The notes under the pieces: model-generated
The model's input: the letters and a program-made list of their open reading frames with translations, nothing else
What the model was told of the DNA's origin: nothing
The model's database searches: none
Made by a program: the position numbers and the translations under genes
Part shown: positions 11,987 through 22,620 of the stretch, in pieces
Layout: each line of letters starts with the position of its first letter
How positions within the stretch are numbered: position 1 is the first letter of the stretch
DNA from: Thelonectria olida
Lineage: Eukaryota > Ascomycota > Sordariomycetes > Hypocreales > Nectriaceae
Length of the DNA stretch: 61,372 nucleotides
Reading direction: 5' to 3'
Assembly: GCA_020736575.1 (NCBI GenBank)
Contig: JAGPYM010000098.1
Span: 1 to 61,372, forward strand

Positions 11987-13042
11987 CTTGTTATCTTCAT
12001 TAGGTGATTATGGCGATGTCTGCTACAAGAGCTTTTAGTGGCGAGGTCGTCTGATTCATCCCCCCAGGGAGTAAGATTGACTGCATCTCTCCCGCCGTCT
12101 GGGAAAAGGGGCAATGATCTGGTTTCGACCCTCTGGCAGACCACTTCCAGGCGATTTTGGTCTGTGTCGGCCTGAGTGGGTTGATTTTTCAGCTGTTGAC
12201 TCTCCGCCTCGCAATGTGAATAGCATTGTCGGGATGCGACGGGTCTTAACGGGCGAGTTTCGCGTCATGCAGTTCATCCCGCGGAAGTCAGGCCACCAAT
12301 CCTACCGTAGACCGCCCGACTAGGAGCTTCAACAATCCCAGACTGAGAGACTCAGGGGCTGGTCCAGGTCTGTCAGTCGTTACCCAGAGTGCAGTCTGAG
12401 AGTCCCTTAGTAATTTAGGATTGATGATTAAAACTCGGTGTCTTAGACGGAGGGGTCAAGGGCTCCTTCTGGAGATACTTCTAGAGATACCATATCAGCT
12501 GATTTACAAGCTCTATAAAATATCTAAAGAAGAAGGTAGCTCCAGGTAAGCTAAATGTGCATATATAGTGGAAGGAAGTCTTTCAACTTCTTATGCTATC
12601 TAGGGAAAATAGAAGGAAAGGCAGAAAACACTCAGCTTTACAGTTAGAGGAAGATAGTACCCTCGAGGCTCATAACCTGAGAAGGCGAATAGGTTGCCGG
12701 TAAGATTAAAAGATCTGAGTTTAATTTGTCTGAGAGGAGCACAGCTCCTTATATACTATCCACATGCCAGCCATCAGCAGATCGGACCATCTTAGTCATA
12801 CGATCTCAACACGCCGACCATCTTCTTTATTGCCTGGGGAGGGCAGCAACCAGCTCAGTCCGGCGGTCGACCTTTATGGTTGTGCCGCTACCAAGGAGTA
12901 TATTTTGTTCGTGGCCGTCAATATTAACGCTTACACACACTAAAACTCTCCTTGGCGAGGTGTTGCGTCTGCGTTGTGAGTGTATCGAAAACCAGTTTTC
13001 TTGCTCCCTCGTTGGCAAATAGTAACAAACTCTCCGGCTTGA
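11987..13042. other. Intergenic; no gene recognised
   Basis: Only short unsupported frames. The part near 12000-12350 may contain a missing first exon of the DUF6603 gene, but no convincing coding segment was found. 12420-12720 is AT-rich and gene-free. Confidence 0.4.
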
Positions 13043-14319
13043 TCAAGGCCCCTCGAAGAGCGACTGGAGAATCTGACCATCCTCCTCTTTCAGCTTCACC
13101 CAGTTCTTCTCCGCCGCAAACCCATCTGCATCGTCCCCTGCCCGTTCTAGATACCACACGCCCACACGGAATATTTTGTCGAACTTGGCATGTCCCGCGT
13201 ACTGCTCCGCCGCCTGGTTGACCATCTCCCGCCCGTGAGTGATGAAGGCCCCGCGCAGCATCTGTAGGTTCTCGTCGCCCGCGTGCTGCCGGAGCGCCAA
13301 CTTAGCTGCCTCCCGGTATCCAGCGCAGAACCGTTCGGTGAACGCCGTCAGGACGCAGTACAGTGGTGCGTCGTCAGCACAGGCGAGCACCTCGCAGTGC
13401 AGGTGTGCGAGAAACTGGGCCATGTCGCCGTTGACGCCGCGCCCGTTGAGCTGTCCGAACTCCCAGTCTACGATGGCCGGCGTCCAGTCGTCTGCCTCCT
13501 CGGATGACTGCATCAGGATGGATCCCTGCGTGAAGTCGCCCAACGTCACGGCCCATCGGTAATTCGCCTTGGGGCTGCGGTAGTCCTCCTCCACCCGTTT
13601 GTACAGTTGGCTGGCGTTGGGCAGGGGCTTGAGGCGATCTCCTGCGGGCTCGACGGTGGCGATGCGCACGATGTCCTTGGTTAGAGACTGTGTGAGCTTC
13701 TCGGTCGCGCCGGGGATCGCCTTGACTTTGTTGAGTGTGTCCTGGCTGTGGATAGCAGCGAAGATACGGCCCAGTGAATACCCCAGCTGCTTGATGCGGC
13801 CGTCGAGTTCTGCCCAAGGGTCGCGGGCGCGCGCGTGGAGGAATGTAAATATGTTGATGAGGTTTCCTAAGTCTGAGAGGATGAGAACCGAAGCTTCATG
13901 GTCCTCATCTGTGAGTCCCAAGGCCGACTCCTTGCCTTCCTGGTGATGAAGACATCGCGGCGAGCGCCACAGCCCGGTTTGCCTCCGCGTGTCAAATAAG
14001 GGCCCTGCATCATCCCACATACGGAGGAAGAGAGCTTCGACTTCCTATCCCCAGAGTCCGTCAGAAATGTGGCAACCGATCGTCCCGGTAATTGATGGAG
14101 GGAGCAAACCTGGCGTTTGATGGAAAAGCCCCATTCCGGGCCAGCGACTTCAACGTACGGCCGCGCGTGCTTAAGAATGAGAGACACGTGCTCGCAGGCG
14201 CCGGATGTTCTGGTCGCGCGGAGCGTGGTGTTGATGAGACCGCCAGAGAGCCGTTCGAGGGCCCATGTCGTGTTAGGGAAGAGGGAGGCGAGGTACTTGC
14301 TGTAGTTGGCTTGTTGCAT
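13043..14319 (-). CDS. Aminoglycoside-phosphotransferase-fold kinase
   Basis: Two exons, 14319-14110 and 14044-13043, flank a 65-nt intron (GTTTGC...GATAG), giving 403 residues. The start is ATG 14319 in the context ACCATG; the longer frame to 14343 begins with TTG. The N-lobe has a Gly-rich loop (LERLSGGLINTTLRA) and a candidate ATP-binding Lys in SLILKHA. The catalytic region reads TLGDFTQGSILM, then PAIVDWEFGQ. The Asp of the Brenner loop and the metal-binding Asp (DWE) are present, but the usual His before GD is Leu and the usual Asn is Ser. Known of the fold: ATP-dependent phosphorylation of small hydroxyl compounds such as choline, methylthioribose or aminoglycosides. The substrate here is unknown and it is probably cytosolic. 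The His change may be normal for the subfamily or may lower activity. Confidence 0.8.
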
Positions 14320-15253
14320 GGTCGTTTGTTTGTTTGAAAGCAAGCAAGCAAGCTGGGTGCTTTGCCTAGATGATGGGGTGGCGGCGGGGTGTTAAGTTTT
14401 CGGGACGCAGGGCCCAAGACATTGGTTGGAGGTTGAGTGAGGGGTAACCATTCGTTGATGATTTGTGAGCTTGTGATGCAGGGTAGAGATTGAGGGTAGT
14501 TCACTTGAAGAACGATCGGGGTTTTGTGGTGAAACCCTGGAACTTGACACTTGACGTTAGTATATCGTTTCGGGGGTCTGTTGCCGAGGAGAACAGTATG
14601 CGGATTATCAGTACCGACGGGGAGATGCTGTTTTTGAAGCGTCGTACCAGCGTCCTGAGGATCCGAGGGGAAATGATGGTAGGGATTCCGACGAGAGCGG
14701 CAGTTGGCTTTTGGAAGAGGCAATATGGTGTGTGCCAGTCTAGCTATCCTGATAGCATTAGGAATACTCTTGTAGTTTCGGAATGAGCGACGGGCCAAAT
14801 ACTATCGTATGCGGCATACTGATGATACTTTGAGATGCCTCAAACGGGGCAACGGTGATCCCAATATGATGCCTATGAAAGCATTTAAACCCGCTTATAG
14901 CTCGTCTGGACAAAAGAAAACAATATTTCCATATCGTTATTATGCGGTGGTGCGCGTGAAATGGCAAGCTCACAAAGAAACGCAGCTAAAACTGATATTG
15001 CGTTGGAATGGAGAGCTTTAAACGCTTAATGAAGATCAAAGAAAATGAAAGACGTGGAGGAAGCAAGAATGTTAGGTAGGCTTAGACACTGGAAGTATAG
15101 TGCGCAAACAATGTGCTTCGGTCGCCAAGTACCAGCGGAAGCCAATTCCGTCCAGCTACCCACAAGAAGGTCCCGGTGCTATATTCTATGGGATAGCCAT
15201 GATTCCTTTGCTTGTCCAAAGCCACCCTTGGAGGCCAAGCATAGCAGCAATAC
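14320..15253. other. Intergenic; no gene recognised
   Basis: Holds the promoter of the kinase gene (on the 14320 side) and the 3' flank of the lipase. The overlapping frames here lack family resemblance. A short CAAG/TTTG simple repeat lies just upstream of the kinase start, in its 5' leader. Confidence 0.4.
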
Positions 15254-16636
15254 TTAGTCAGTGTCCTTCGGAGCGTACATATTAACCAAATCAAATGGCT
15301 GGATGGTATCGTTGCTGCACTGACCCGTTGTCTTGACTCCACCAAAACGGTCGTCAATCCATTGAAGGAAGGAGGGTGCTGAAGCTGGAATCACCTGGGT
15401 ATGGTCCAGGCCAGGATAGAGCTGGAGATGAACCTCGTTGCCTGAATGGCAACTAGCATTATGCGAAGTTTCGACCACCTTCGGAAGTACCAAGACGTCA
15501 GCAAGGCCTTGGACAACCAAAATAGGCTGTCTACTCTTGTCATGGCCCCGGGCAGTGAGGTTTTGCATTACGTCGAGCGCGTCAAAAAATGTTGGGTCGG
15601 AGAGGTCAACGACATCTTCAATATCGAGGTCGGCCACCAAAGACTGCGCCGACGCATAACACGCCTGGGCAAGCTCCGCAAGCTCAAGACGCTTCTTGAA
15701 AGTAGGCTGAAGCCAGCTTTGGCTGGCCTTGGGAATGATGCTCCGTAAGCCGAGAACGAGCCATCCAAACTCGCCCAGGACACTGCGGACCGACACCATA
15801 TCGGATGGAGACGAATTGGCAGCTGTCTGGACAGCAAGTAGCGCAAGTTCTTTGAGTCGAACGCCTGGTGCTTGGGCAACAGTACCAAGATACTCGCCCA
15901 GGCACAAATGATTCTCTCGTAGCAAGGGGCTCTCGGCCAGGGCCCAAACAGCGCCGCCTCCTTCAGAGTGGCCAACGCTCATCCACTCGGCGGTGAGCGA
16001 TTCACCAAACAGCGACTGAGCTGCAGCAACGGAGTAGTACAGATCATGTGCATGCGCTGGCGAGGCTTGATAGTGATGGGCGGTATAGTTGTTCCCCAAG
16101 CCAGCATAGTCTGTAGCGATGATTGCATATCCACGCTGAAGCATGAAAGACCAGCTGCCATACTCGTCTAGATTGGGCATGGTTGACGGCGCACATCCAC
16201 GGAATACGCCACATGACCCGTGAGCATAGGCGAGAGTGCGGTACTTCTGGCCATTGGTTCTGCTCGCGTAGGGAAATGCAATGAAACCGGTAGCCGGTAC
16301 GTTCTTGCTGTAAAGGTCCTCCGAAACGTATTGAAACTTGTAAACCGTCGTTCCCACTGGGATACCGCTGTGGAGGGTGGGATTGATTGGCTTCAATTTG
16401 AGCACATCGCCTGGCTTCAAGCTCGAAAAGTTGGAGGCTGTTTCATAAAAGTCTGCGTCGTATATAGCGCCGTATAGAGCAGCGTCAGTGGCCAAGCCGA
16501 TCTGGAAATTCTCGTAGCAGGTCGAGTTGCAGCCGTATTCGGCAGCAGTACTCTCGGAAATGTTCAAGTTGGCGACTTGTAATCCTCGGGTGAAGGGCAC
16601 CAACCCTAACAAAAGAGGAACGAGTTTGAAGATCAT
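15254..16636 (-). CDS. Secreted lipase, alpha/beta hydrolase (secretory lipase family)
   Basis: A single 460-residue open frame from ATG 16636. Residues 1-18 (MIFKLVPLLLGLVPFTRG) form a signal peptide. The nucleophile elbow GHSEGG places the catalytic Ser at residue 224. A likely acid is the Asp in VQGLADVLV, and the His lies in PGLDHTQVIP. YAHGSCGVFRGC is a likely oxyanion-hole and disulfide region. Several N-x-S/T sites suggest N-glycosylation. The length fits the fungal secretory lipase family (PF03583). Expected role: hydrolysis of acylglycerols or other esters outside the cell. A TATA-like run (TATATACA on the minus strand, near 16815) lies about 180 bp upstream. No sign of damage. Confidence 0.9.
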   Translation of the reverse strand: MIFKLVPLLLGLVPFTRGLQVANLNISESTAAEYGCNSTCYENFQIGLATDAALYGAIYDADFYETASNFSSLKPGDVLKLKPINPTLHSGIPVGTTVYKFQYVSEDLYSKNVPATGFIAFPYASRTNGQKYRTLAYAHGSCGVFRGCAPSTMPNLDEYGSWSFMLQRGYAIIATDYAGLGNNYTAHHYQASPAHAHDLYYSVAAAQSLFGESLTAEWMSVGHSEGGGAVWALAESPLLRENHLCLGEYLGTVAQAPGVRLKELALLAVQTAANSSPSDMVSVRSVLGEFGWLVLGLRSIIPKASQSWLQPTFKKRLELAELAQACYASAQSLVADLDIEDVVDLSDPTFFDALDVMQNLTARGHDKSRQPILVVQGLADVLVLPKVVETSHNASCHSGNEVHLQLYPGLDHTQVIPASAPSFLQWIDDRFGGVKTTGQCSNDTIQPFDLVNMYAPKDTD

Positions 16637-18004
16637 TATAGCAATGAAAGAGGGTTGAAAATCCTGAGTTGAGAGCGAATGTGTCGAAGCTTGCGCGTGA
16701 TTGATTAGAAATAACAGGCCAGCAGGTTACTCCAGGTGTTTGAAACCGTTTGTGTCGTGGGTGTAGCCCAATGTTCTTGCTGGCCGGGTTGAAATGGAAA
16801 TGTAAAGCAATCCCTGGTGTATATATGCCTGTGATGACCGACCGATTTCTGCATCCAATGTTCTCATTACGCACGAGTACGACCGGTCTCTGCTTTAAGC
16901 TTGAGGCCCTTATGCTTATGCAGTAAACTTAATTGCACCTGGCAGGCGGAAGTGGCCGCCGCAGGAACGAGTTTGCAATCTAACTGAATGTCATTCGCTT
17001 GCGTACATTGGATTGAAAGTTGTGGTGTTACAATGAGGGTGTCGGGATATCAGTGAGGTAGACCCAAACTTTTGAGACGGCACTGGGGCACCTTCAATTC
17101 AGGTCGTGAAAGCGGGGTCAGGACCAGCCGTAGGGAAGATCGAGGCGAGATCTTAAGCTGCCATCCTTCATTGGTAAGATGTTTGTTGGCCTAAGGAAGT
17201 AGAGAGGCAAACTACTGCTCCTGGTGGCGCCTCTCCTGTCTTGGATCTTCCGACGATTTACGGAGGCACTGCTCGGAGATGTCGCTCTGACTTCCTATTG
17301 GCCTACATTATGCTCTCAAGCTCCAGCCTGGATTGTATGAGGGGAAGGATACGAGAACAGCACGCAGTTGGAGAAAAGGCGCCCAATCCGTCATCAGAAG
17401 TAAAAGTAGGCCACAGCGCTTTGCATTGCTAGCGCTAAGTTCGACTGACTCATTCGTCAACACCGACGACGTGTTGACGTTTCCCAGTCGTCACTTGAGG
17501 CCAAGTCTTCAGCAATACGAATTCTTGAGACCCAATGGCACTGGAGGAGGCCACCTTCTCCGTTCGGCCCCAGAATAGGCAGCAGCCCATCTCCAAGCTC
17601 CGCCAACAATTCCGCCTCAGCAGTCAGTCAAAGCCATCTCCTTGCGACGGACGGGGTATGTCGGAGCTGCTGTCTATCCCCCTCCCGCAATGGCTGACTT
17701 TGTTGGATTAGCCACAAGCGTCGTCAAATCATCGACCGTCAACACGGTGAGGCCTTGAACGGGCTTGTGGGAGTGCCTCGGTGCCTTTTGCGGCTCAAGC
17801 GGCTGCCTTCGATCTACTTTTTTTAAAGGGGCTGCAATAGTGTTTTTAAGGTCCCCCGCCAATTTTAATACTCGACGGCTCACCTAGTATTATGTAAGTT
17901 GAAGATACTTATCCTAGGTGTTCGAATATTAGAATAGGCGCTCTGGCCTAAGGTATAATAATAGTTATAAAACCAGCTAGTATTTTAAAAAGTATTATTA
18001 TTAA
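16637..18004. other. Intergenic; no gene recognised, turning AT-rich after 17.8 kb
   Basis: The first few hundred bases should be the lipase promoter. Small frames at 17241-17578 and 17674-17883 show no known family. From about 17820 the sequence becomes AT-rich and shows RIP-like depletion of C outside CpT, marking the edge of a repeat compartment. Confidence 0.4.
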
Positions 18005-18493
18005 GTGTATTACTATTCCATTGAAATGCCATTCGAGTCGGAAGAGGCGGGAAGAGGAGCGTCCAGGACAGAAAGGTCCATATTAACAGGAGAAAGCCCA
18101 AAGCTATATTGTGGTTCCATACTTGCTGTAGTTGATGCGTCAGCCGTCGGGAAAGACGTAGATTTTAGCACAATTAGGGCCAAACTTGCAATTGCCCTGC
18201 GCGACAATGACAGTGGTCAGTACTGCTGTCAAGGCTTGAAAAACATGATGCGACGGGCTGGCGGGGATGGTGATGGCGGGCGGGCGGGCGGAGTTGCCAG
18301 GGTTGTTCATATGGCACACGCCCCTTTGTAAAGTATTTGCAGACAGTCTCAGCAGCCGGCCGAGGTCGTAGCTGAATGAACAGGCATTGCCAGCCACGCA
18401 AGCGCCCTGGCGGAAGAACTTGCAAGGAACTTGGGAGCTGAGGTCCGTTGACGACGTTGAGGCTACCGCTCCGGCCTGACGGTATTTGGGCAT
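18005..18493 (-). pseudogene. RIP-damaged copy of a fungal CCCH zinc-finger protein (Lee1-like)
   Basis: From ATG 18493 the minus strand reads MPKYRQAGAV, then CKFFRQGACVAGNACSFSY, then after a scrambled middle GNCKFGPNCAKIYVFPDG and a stop. Farther on, in another frame, comes LSVLDAPLPASSDSNGIS. These match the order of the fungal C-x7-C-x5-C-x3-H zinc-finger proteins related to yeast Lee1. In both readable fingers the zinc-binding His is Tyr (TAC in place of CAC), and the codon after PDG is TGA where the family has Arg (CGA). All three are C-to-T changes. AT-rich, RIP-like sequence flanks it on both sides. Inferred: a duplicated fragment inactivated by RIP, with the functional gene elsewhere. 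Confidence 0.7.
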
Positions 18494-18865
18494 GGTAGAG
18501 GAGAGGAGCGAAGGGATTCGCGAGGGAGGTAGGGGCGAACCGGAGTGGTAAAGGAGGAGAGAAGTGAGATGGGAAAAGGAAGTAAAAGAGAAGAAGCCGA
18601 GGGACAAGAGTGGCTAAGGTAGGGGGCCTTTAATTTAACTGTTAAAAACTGGCTAGATTATTATAACTTAGTTTTAAATTTATTTAATACCCTAACTAAT
18701 AGTATTATATAAACTGCCTTAGGCTAGCATAGTCTTTTACTTAAACTTTTATTAGCTTTATAATTAAAAAAGTCGTATTTTATAATTATTTACTTAGAAT
18801 AACATATAAAAACACTAAAAACAACTAAATATAGTATTATAGCTAAAAGTAATTATACTAACAAT

Positions 18866-19347
18866 TTAAGTAGCAGACTTAGCTGAGATATCCTGACTGA
18901 GGGCTACTGTCTCATTGCTAACGATTTTAAATATAGCGTCGAATCTACCTTGGAGATCTTTGTTTCCATTAAGGATTTCTCGAGCGTCGGCTAAAGCGGT
19001 TTGGACATCAGGCTTGGAGTTATTACTGAGTCTGTTCCGCAAGGCGCTGTTCATTTGCTGCCAAGTGTCGTCGCCGAGAGCTTCCTGCAAGATTAAATGA
19101 TTTAGCCTGTGAAATCTTTTGCTACCCGAGATCAAGGTCTAACAAGAAAAAGGTTGGTTGGTAATATTGGTGGAAATAAACAGAGGAGAACGCGAATAAT
19201 GGAATGACATACCTTGACGTCGAACTCGAAATGGATGTTTCGCTCCATTCCAGCAGCCATTTCCTTTAAGTCGACTTCCGGGTGTTCCTTCTGAACTTGT
19301 TCGAGGTGCTTAGCTTGAGCGTCGAGACGATGCTGTCGAGTCGCCAT
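18866..19347 (-). CDS. Small conserved-looking protein of unknown function, 117 residues
   Basis: Exon 1 (19347-19213, MATRQHRLDAQAKHLEQ...) and exon 2 (19084-18866) join in phase across a 128-nt intron with donor GTATGTC and acceptor TTGCAG. The product is hydrophilic and probably all-helical. An N-terminal amphipathic part (LEQVQKEHPEVDLKEMAAGM) is followed by helices such as TWQQMNSALRNRL and DVQTALADAREIL. It has no signal peptide or membrane segment, and I do not recognise the family. It is intact, with normal codon use, although AT-rich RIP-like sequence lies within about 50 bp downstream. A TATAAA-like box lies about 125 bp upstream. The intron is long for this window, so a second small exon inside it is possible. 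Confidence 0.65.
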
Positions 19348-19469
19348 GTTAAAGTAATAGTATGTTTCCTTATATGTGCTTGGCCAAGTGGGAGAAACGA
19401 TTGAAGTTGATGAAAGTTTGATCTTTTTAATTGCTGTTGGTTCACTCGAATGAAGATGAGGTGGCTGTC

Positions 19470-19477
19470 TTTATATA
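19470..19477 (-). promoter_or_regulatory. TATA-like box of the 117-residue gene
   Basis: The minus strand reads CTATATAAAGAC about 125 bp upstream of the ATG at 19347, a plausible core promoter position. It is based on motif and spacing only. Confidence 0.35.
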
Positions 19478-20681
19478 GAGGTACGGTAGTATGACGTGTG
19501 TGTGTGGAGATAAAGGAGTAGCCTAATGCTTTCCAATAGGAACCAATTCTTTATGGGTCTCAGTGTTGGAGCCTAATATCTTTCCACAGGGCCCAGTTAT
19601 TTATAGGTCTAGTGTTAGATCCTATCGGCTGGCAGCAAGCAAGTCACTTGCAGGGGTTTGAGCTAATAAGAGAAAGGCATTTATAGGAATATTATTAAAT
19701 TGGACTATGTTGGAACGCTTAGGCATGAGACAGTTATATAAGATTGGGTAAAACTCTTACTTAATACTATTAAATTGCAGTTAACACAAGCTGTATATAG
19801 CTTTTTAGTATTATTATAAGTAGCCCGGGCAATTTTAATATATTAATAGCATTCTTTACTAAGGAGAATAATAGAGTAGAACATAGTTAAGAGAATATTA
19901 TAAAAAGTATTTTTCTATTAATATAAAAAAAATATTAAATAAGTAAAAGTTTAAACTATTAATTAAAAAAGTATTTTAATATTATAATTTATAAAAGCTA
20001 GAGCTATAGTGAAAAATAAAGGTTGGAAGCTTTAGGAGTAAATAAAAGAATAGGGAGTAAAGATATTTAAATTCTAATTAGATATTTAGAATTAGCAAAT
20101 TAAGGCAGTTATAAAAATATAAAGAAGGTTCTAATTAGTTAAATATTTATTATAAATATTAATAATAAGATTAGGTTAAATAAGGGGAGGAAAACTCTTA
20201 TCTTTTATATAGAATAAATTAGATCCTATTAGCTTTAAGTAAAAGATATATATATTAAATAAAAACTCTATTATTCTTTTATTTAATAGTATTTAAAATA
20301 CTTATATAAGTGCATTTCTTTTTATTTAAATAGTTAGTTAAAAGTAAAAGATTTAAAAGGTATATTAGATTATTATATATTTTAATATACTTTCCTATTT
20401 GGGATTATATACCTTATTAGGGCAGATATTACTTATTAGAGTAAGGGTAGTATATACTAGTAGGTCTGCTTTTTTAATTTAGAAATAAGTGAAATATTTT
20501 AAATAAAAATATAGCTAATAAGGTATATAAAGTAAAAATATATTATTATAATTCTTATATTTTTATAAATTTAATAATAAATTTTATTTTTTTAATAAGT
20601 AAAATATATTTAAGTTATTTTATTTTATATATTTAAACTTATATAAAAACTAGCTTTTATATAATTTAAATTAAATTATTA

Positions 20682-20798
20682 AATTTTATTATATTTTTAA
20701 ATTTTATTATATTTTTAAATTTTATTATATTTTTAAATTTTATTATATTTTTAAATTTTATTATATTTTTAAATTTTATTATATTTTTAAATTTTATT
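20682..20798. repeat. 18-bp tandem array, about 6.5 copies
   Basis: Unit AATTTTATTATATTTTTA repeated head to tail with no differences, inside AT block 1. Perfect identity in a heavily mutated block suggests it expanded after RIP. Confidence 0.9.
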
Positions 20799-20879
20799 TA
20801 TAAAATATTAAAACTATTTAAAATCTTAAAATAAGCTATATTAAATTTAAGCTTTCTAATTAATTATTATTATTATTAA

Positions 20880-21125
20880 AAAAAGCTAATAATTTAAGCA
20901 TATAATAGAGGTCAATATAGGCCAAACCCTAGCCTTATATCTATTATAATAAGCTTCTTAATAGGGCTTACAGTTAGTCTTAAGGTAAAAGTCCCTGCCA
21001 AGTAAACCTTACTTAAAGAACCTTATTCCAGGCCTCCAATATATGGAAATAGAGTAAGGCAACCAGGCAGCAAAATACACTAAGAGTTTACACAATAATA
21101 AAAATTACCGATCGTAAAGTTCTAA
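20880..21125 (+). repeat. Dispersed repeat family, copy A (least mutated, internally short)
   Basis: Starts near AAAGCTAATAATTTAAGC and ends near ACCGATCGTAAAGTT. The same landmarks recur near 25970-26850, 57780 and 59385-60710 on the plus strand and near 38940-40480 inverted. Here they keep more C and G (CCCTGCCAAGTAAACC against CCCTATTAAATAAACC at 26085). The differences are C-to-T and G-to-A. This copy lacks most of the middle found in the copy at 25950. Confidence 0.75.
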
Positions 21126-21202
21126 TTAATTGTAACTCTTATTTATAACAAGATTTACTTTAAATTTCTCTATTTTCTCTAAAGGATTACAGCTCTCCTT
21201 TA

Positions 21203-21979
21203 TTAGTACCAGATGCCATACTCATCCTCCCTAAAATCACACATATCTCGCACTTCATCTTCACTTCCAAAAAGAATAGTAATAAATACACGATCCAAGT
21301 CAGTTGAGTCTGGCTCAGAATGCACAGGCGAGTCTTGTTGGCCCCAGCTGAACCGGATCACTTGCCCTAGCTCGATGGTGGCCTGCGGATACTCGGATAG
21401 CCTCTTTGCCAGTTCAGGGTCAGGGCTATTCTGATCCCAAGGCCGCCCTGTCTCGGATCCCGTTTCCAGTATTGAGGTGACAGCTGGGTTCGGTTCCATT
21501 ACCCTGGTTGACGGGCCCAGGATCGTGAAGCCGTACTTAGAATGCGGCATCTTGGGCTCGGGGCATTTGCAGTCGAACATCCTCCCGTCTGTATGCCATC
21601 GCGGCACAACCCACGCATCCGTAGGCACCCCCAGGCGAATGCACAGCCAGCAGGAGTGTGTAGCTTGAGGTCTGGCGCTTCCAGCAGCTGCCGCCTCAGC
21701 CATGCAGTCTTCCTGAGCTAGAGAAAGGAACTTGTGCATGACTTGTAGCAGAAGCTCTTCGTTCGCATCCGAACTCGAGTGGATGTAGGCGGCTGCCTGA
21801 GAGGCAAGCAACTGGGCGTCGAAGGGTCCATAGAATCCACGATCACAATTTCGATCGACGCGGGTCAAAAGGCGTGGAGGTAAGGGCTCATGCGGGAAGA
21901 TTGCGAAGGGCGCTGGTCGAGTCGTGGACGCATGGCCAGGGGCGCTATCAGCGCCAACAACCTCTCGCTTAGACTGCAT
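21203..21979 (-). CDS. Fungal protein of unknown function, possibly Fe/2OG-oxygenase-like
   Basis: A single 258-residue frame from ATG 21979 with ordinary GC content. There is no signal peptide. The order PRWHTDG (H-x-D), later PVHSEP (H), then DRVFITILFG (R) resembles the metal- and 2-oxoglutarate-binding pattern of double-stranded beta-helix oxygenases. This is a suggestion from motif spacing, not a family match. Other landmarks are YGPFDAQLLASQAAAYI and KYGFTILGPSTRVMEP, plus a Cys pair in HSCWLCIRLG. The gene is an intact island only about 20 bp from AT block 1 and 170 bp from the next AT-rich stretch. Confidence 0.7.
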   Translation of the reverse strand: MQSKREVVGADSAPGHASTTRPAPFAIFPHEPLPPRLLTRVDRNCDRGFYGPFDAQLLASQAAAYIHSSSDANEELLLQVMHKFLSLAQEDCMAEAAAAGSARPQATHSCWLCIRLGVPTDAWVVPRWHTDGRMFDCKCPEPKMPHSKYGFTILGPSTRVMEPNPAVTSILETGSETGRPWDQNSPDPELAKRLSEYPQATIELGQVIRFSWGQQDSPVHSEPDSTDLDRVFITILFGSEDEVRDMCDFREDEYGIWY

Positions 21980-22149
21980 GTCGACTTGAGGATAACTTAG
22001 AGTTTTGGGTAGAACTAGAAGGTTGGGCGATTTAAGAAAACTGAAATCGTTGATGACACCCCCGCTTTGTTAACTTGTTGCTTCAGCTAAGAGCCAGCCA
22101 AACGGGCCGACTTTAATCCAGTGTTGGATACCAACCTTAAGAGAGGCTT

Positions 22150-22620
22150 GAGAACTGTTAGCAGGTACTACTATTATAAATACGAGGGTGCTAAAACAGT
22201 TAAGGTACCTAGTGGAAGAAAATATTTTATATTATTTAAAGCTTATAAAAAAGTGCAAATTATAATAATAATTTATATTAAAAATAGTTAAGTATATTAA
22301 ATAATATATATATATAAGTATATATTATTTATAAGTATAATATATATATATATATATATTATTAAATATTTAAATAAATATAAAAGTATATTAATTATTT
22401 TATTTATTATTTATAATTGTATATTTAACTTTCTATATTTAAGTTAAAAAATACTATTTATAATTTATTAAAATATATATAATTATAAAATATATACTTT
22501 ATATATATATATAATATCCCTTTAATTTCTTATATAAATGCGCTATAATACACTCTTTTTATTAAATAGTAGTAAAAGAAAAGCTTATAAAAGCAGCTTG
22601 AAAGGCTAATAATAGTATTA
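22150..22620. repeat. AT-rich RIP-type stretch
   Basis: Mostly TA-rich sequence with runs of ATATAT, no frames and little C or G. It separates the 258-residue protein gene from the next GC-normal region. Confidence 0.75.

Larger units (their letters stand above)
19600..21190. repeat. AT-rich RIP-type block 1
   Basis: Nearly all A and T with no open frames. Residual C is mostly followed by T and residual G mostly preceded by A, leaving TpA as the dominant dinucleotide. It contains an 18-bp tandem array and a less mutated repeat copy at its right edge, listed separately. Confidence 0.85.

Noticed and set aside
14061..14798. 245-codon minus-strand frame
   Set aside because: Runs out of phase through the first exon and intron of the kinase gene; the spliced kinase explains the sequence better.
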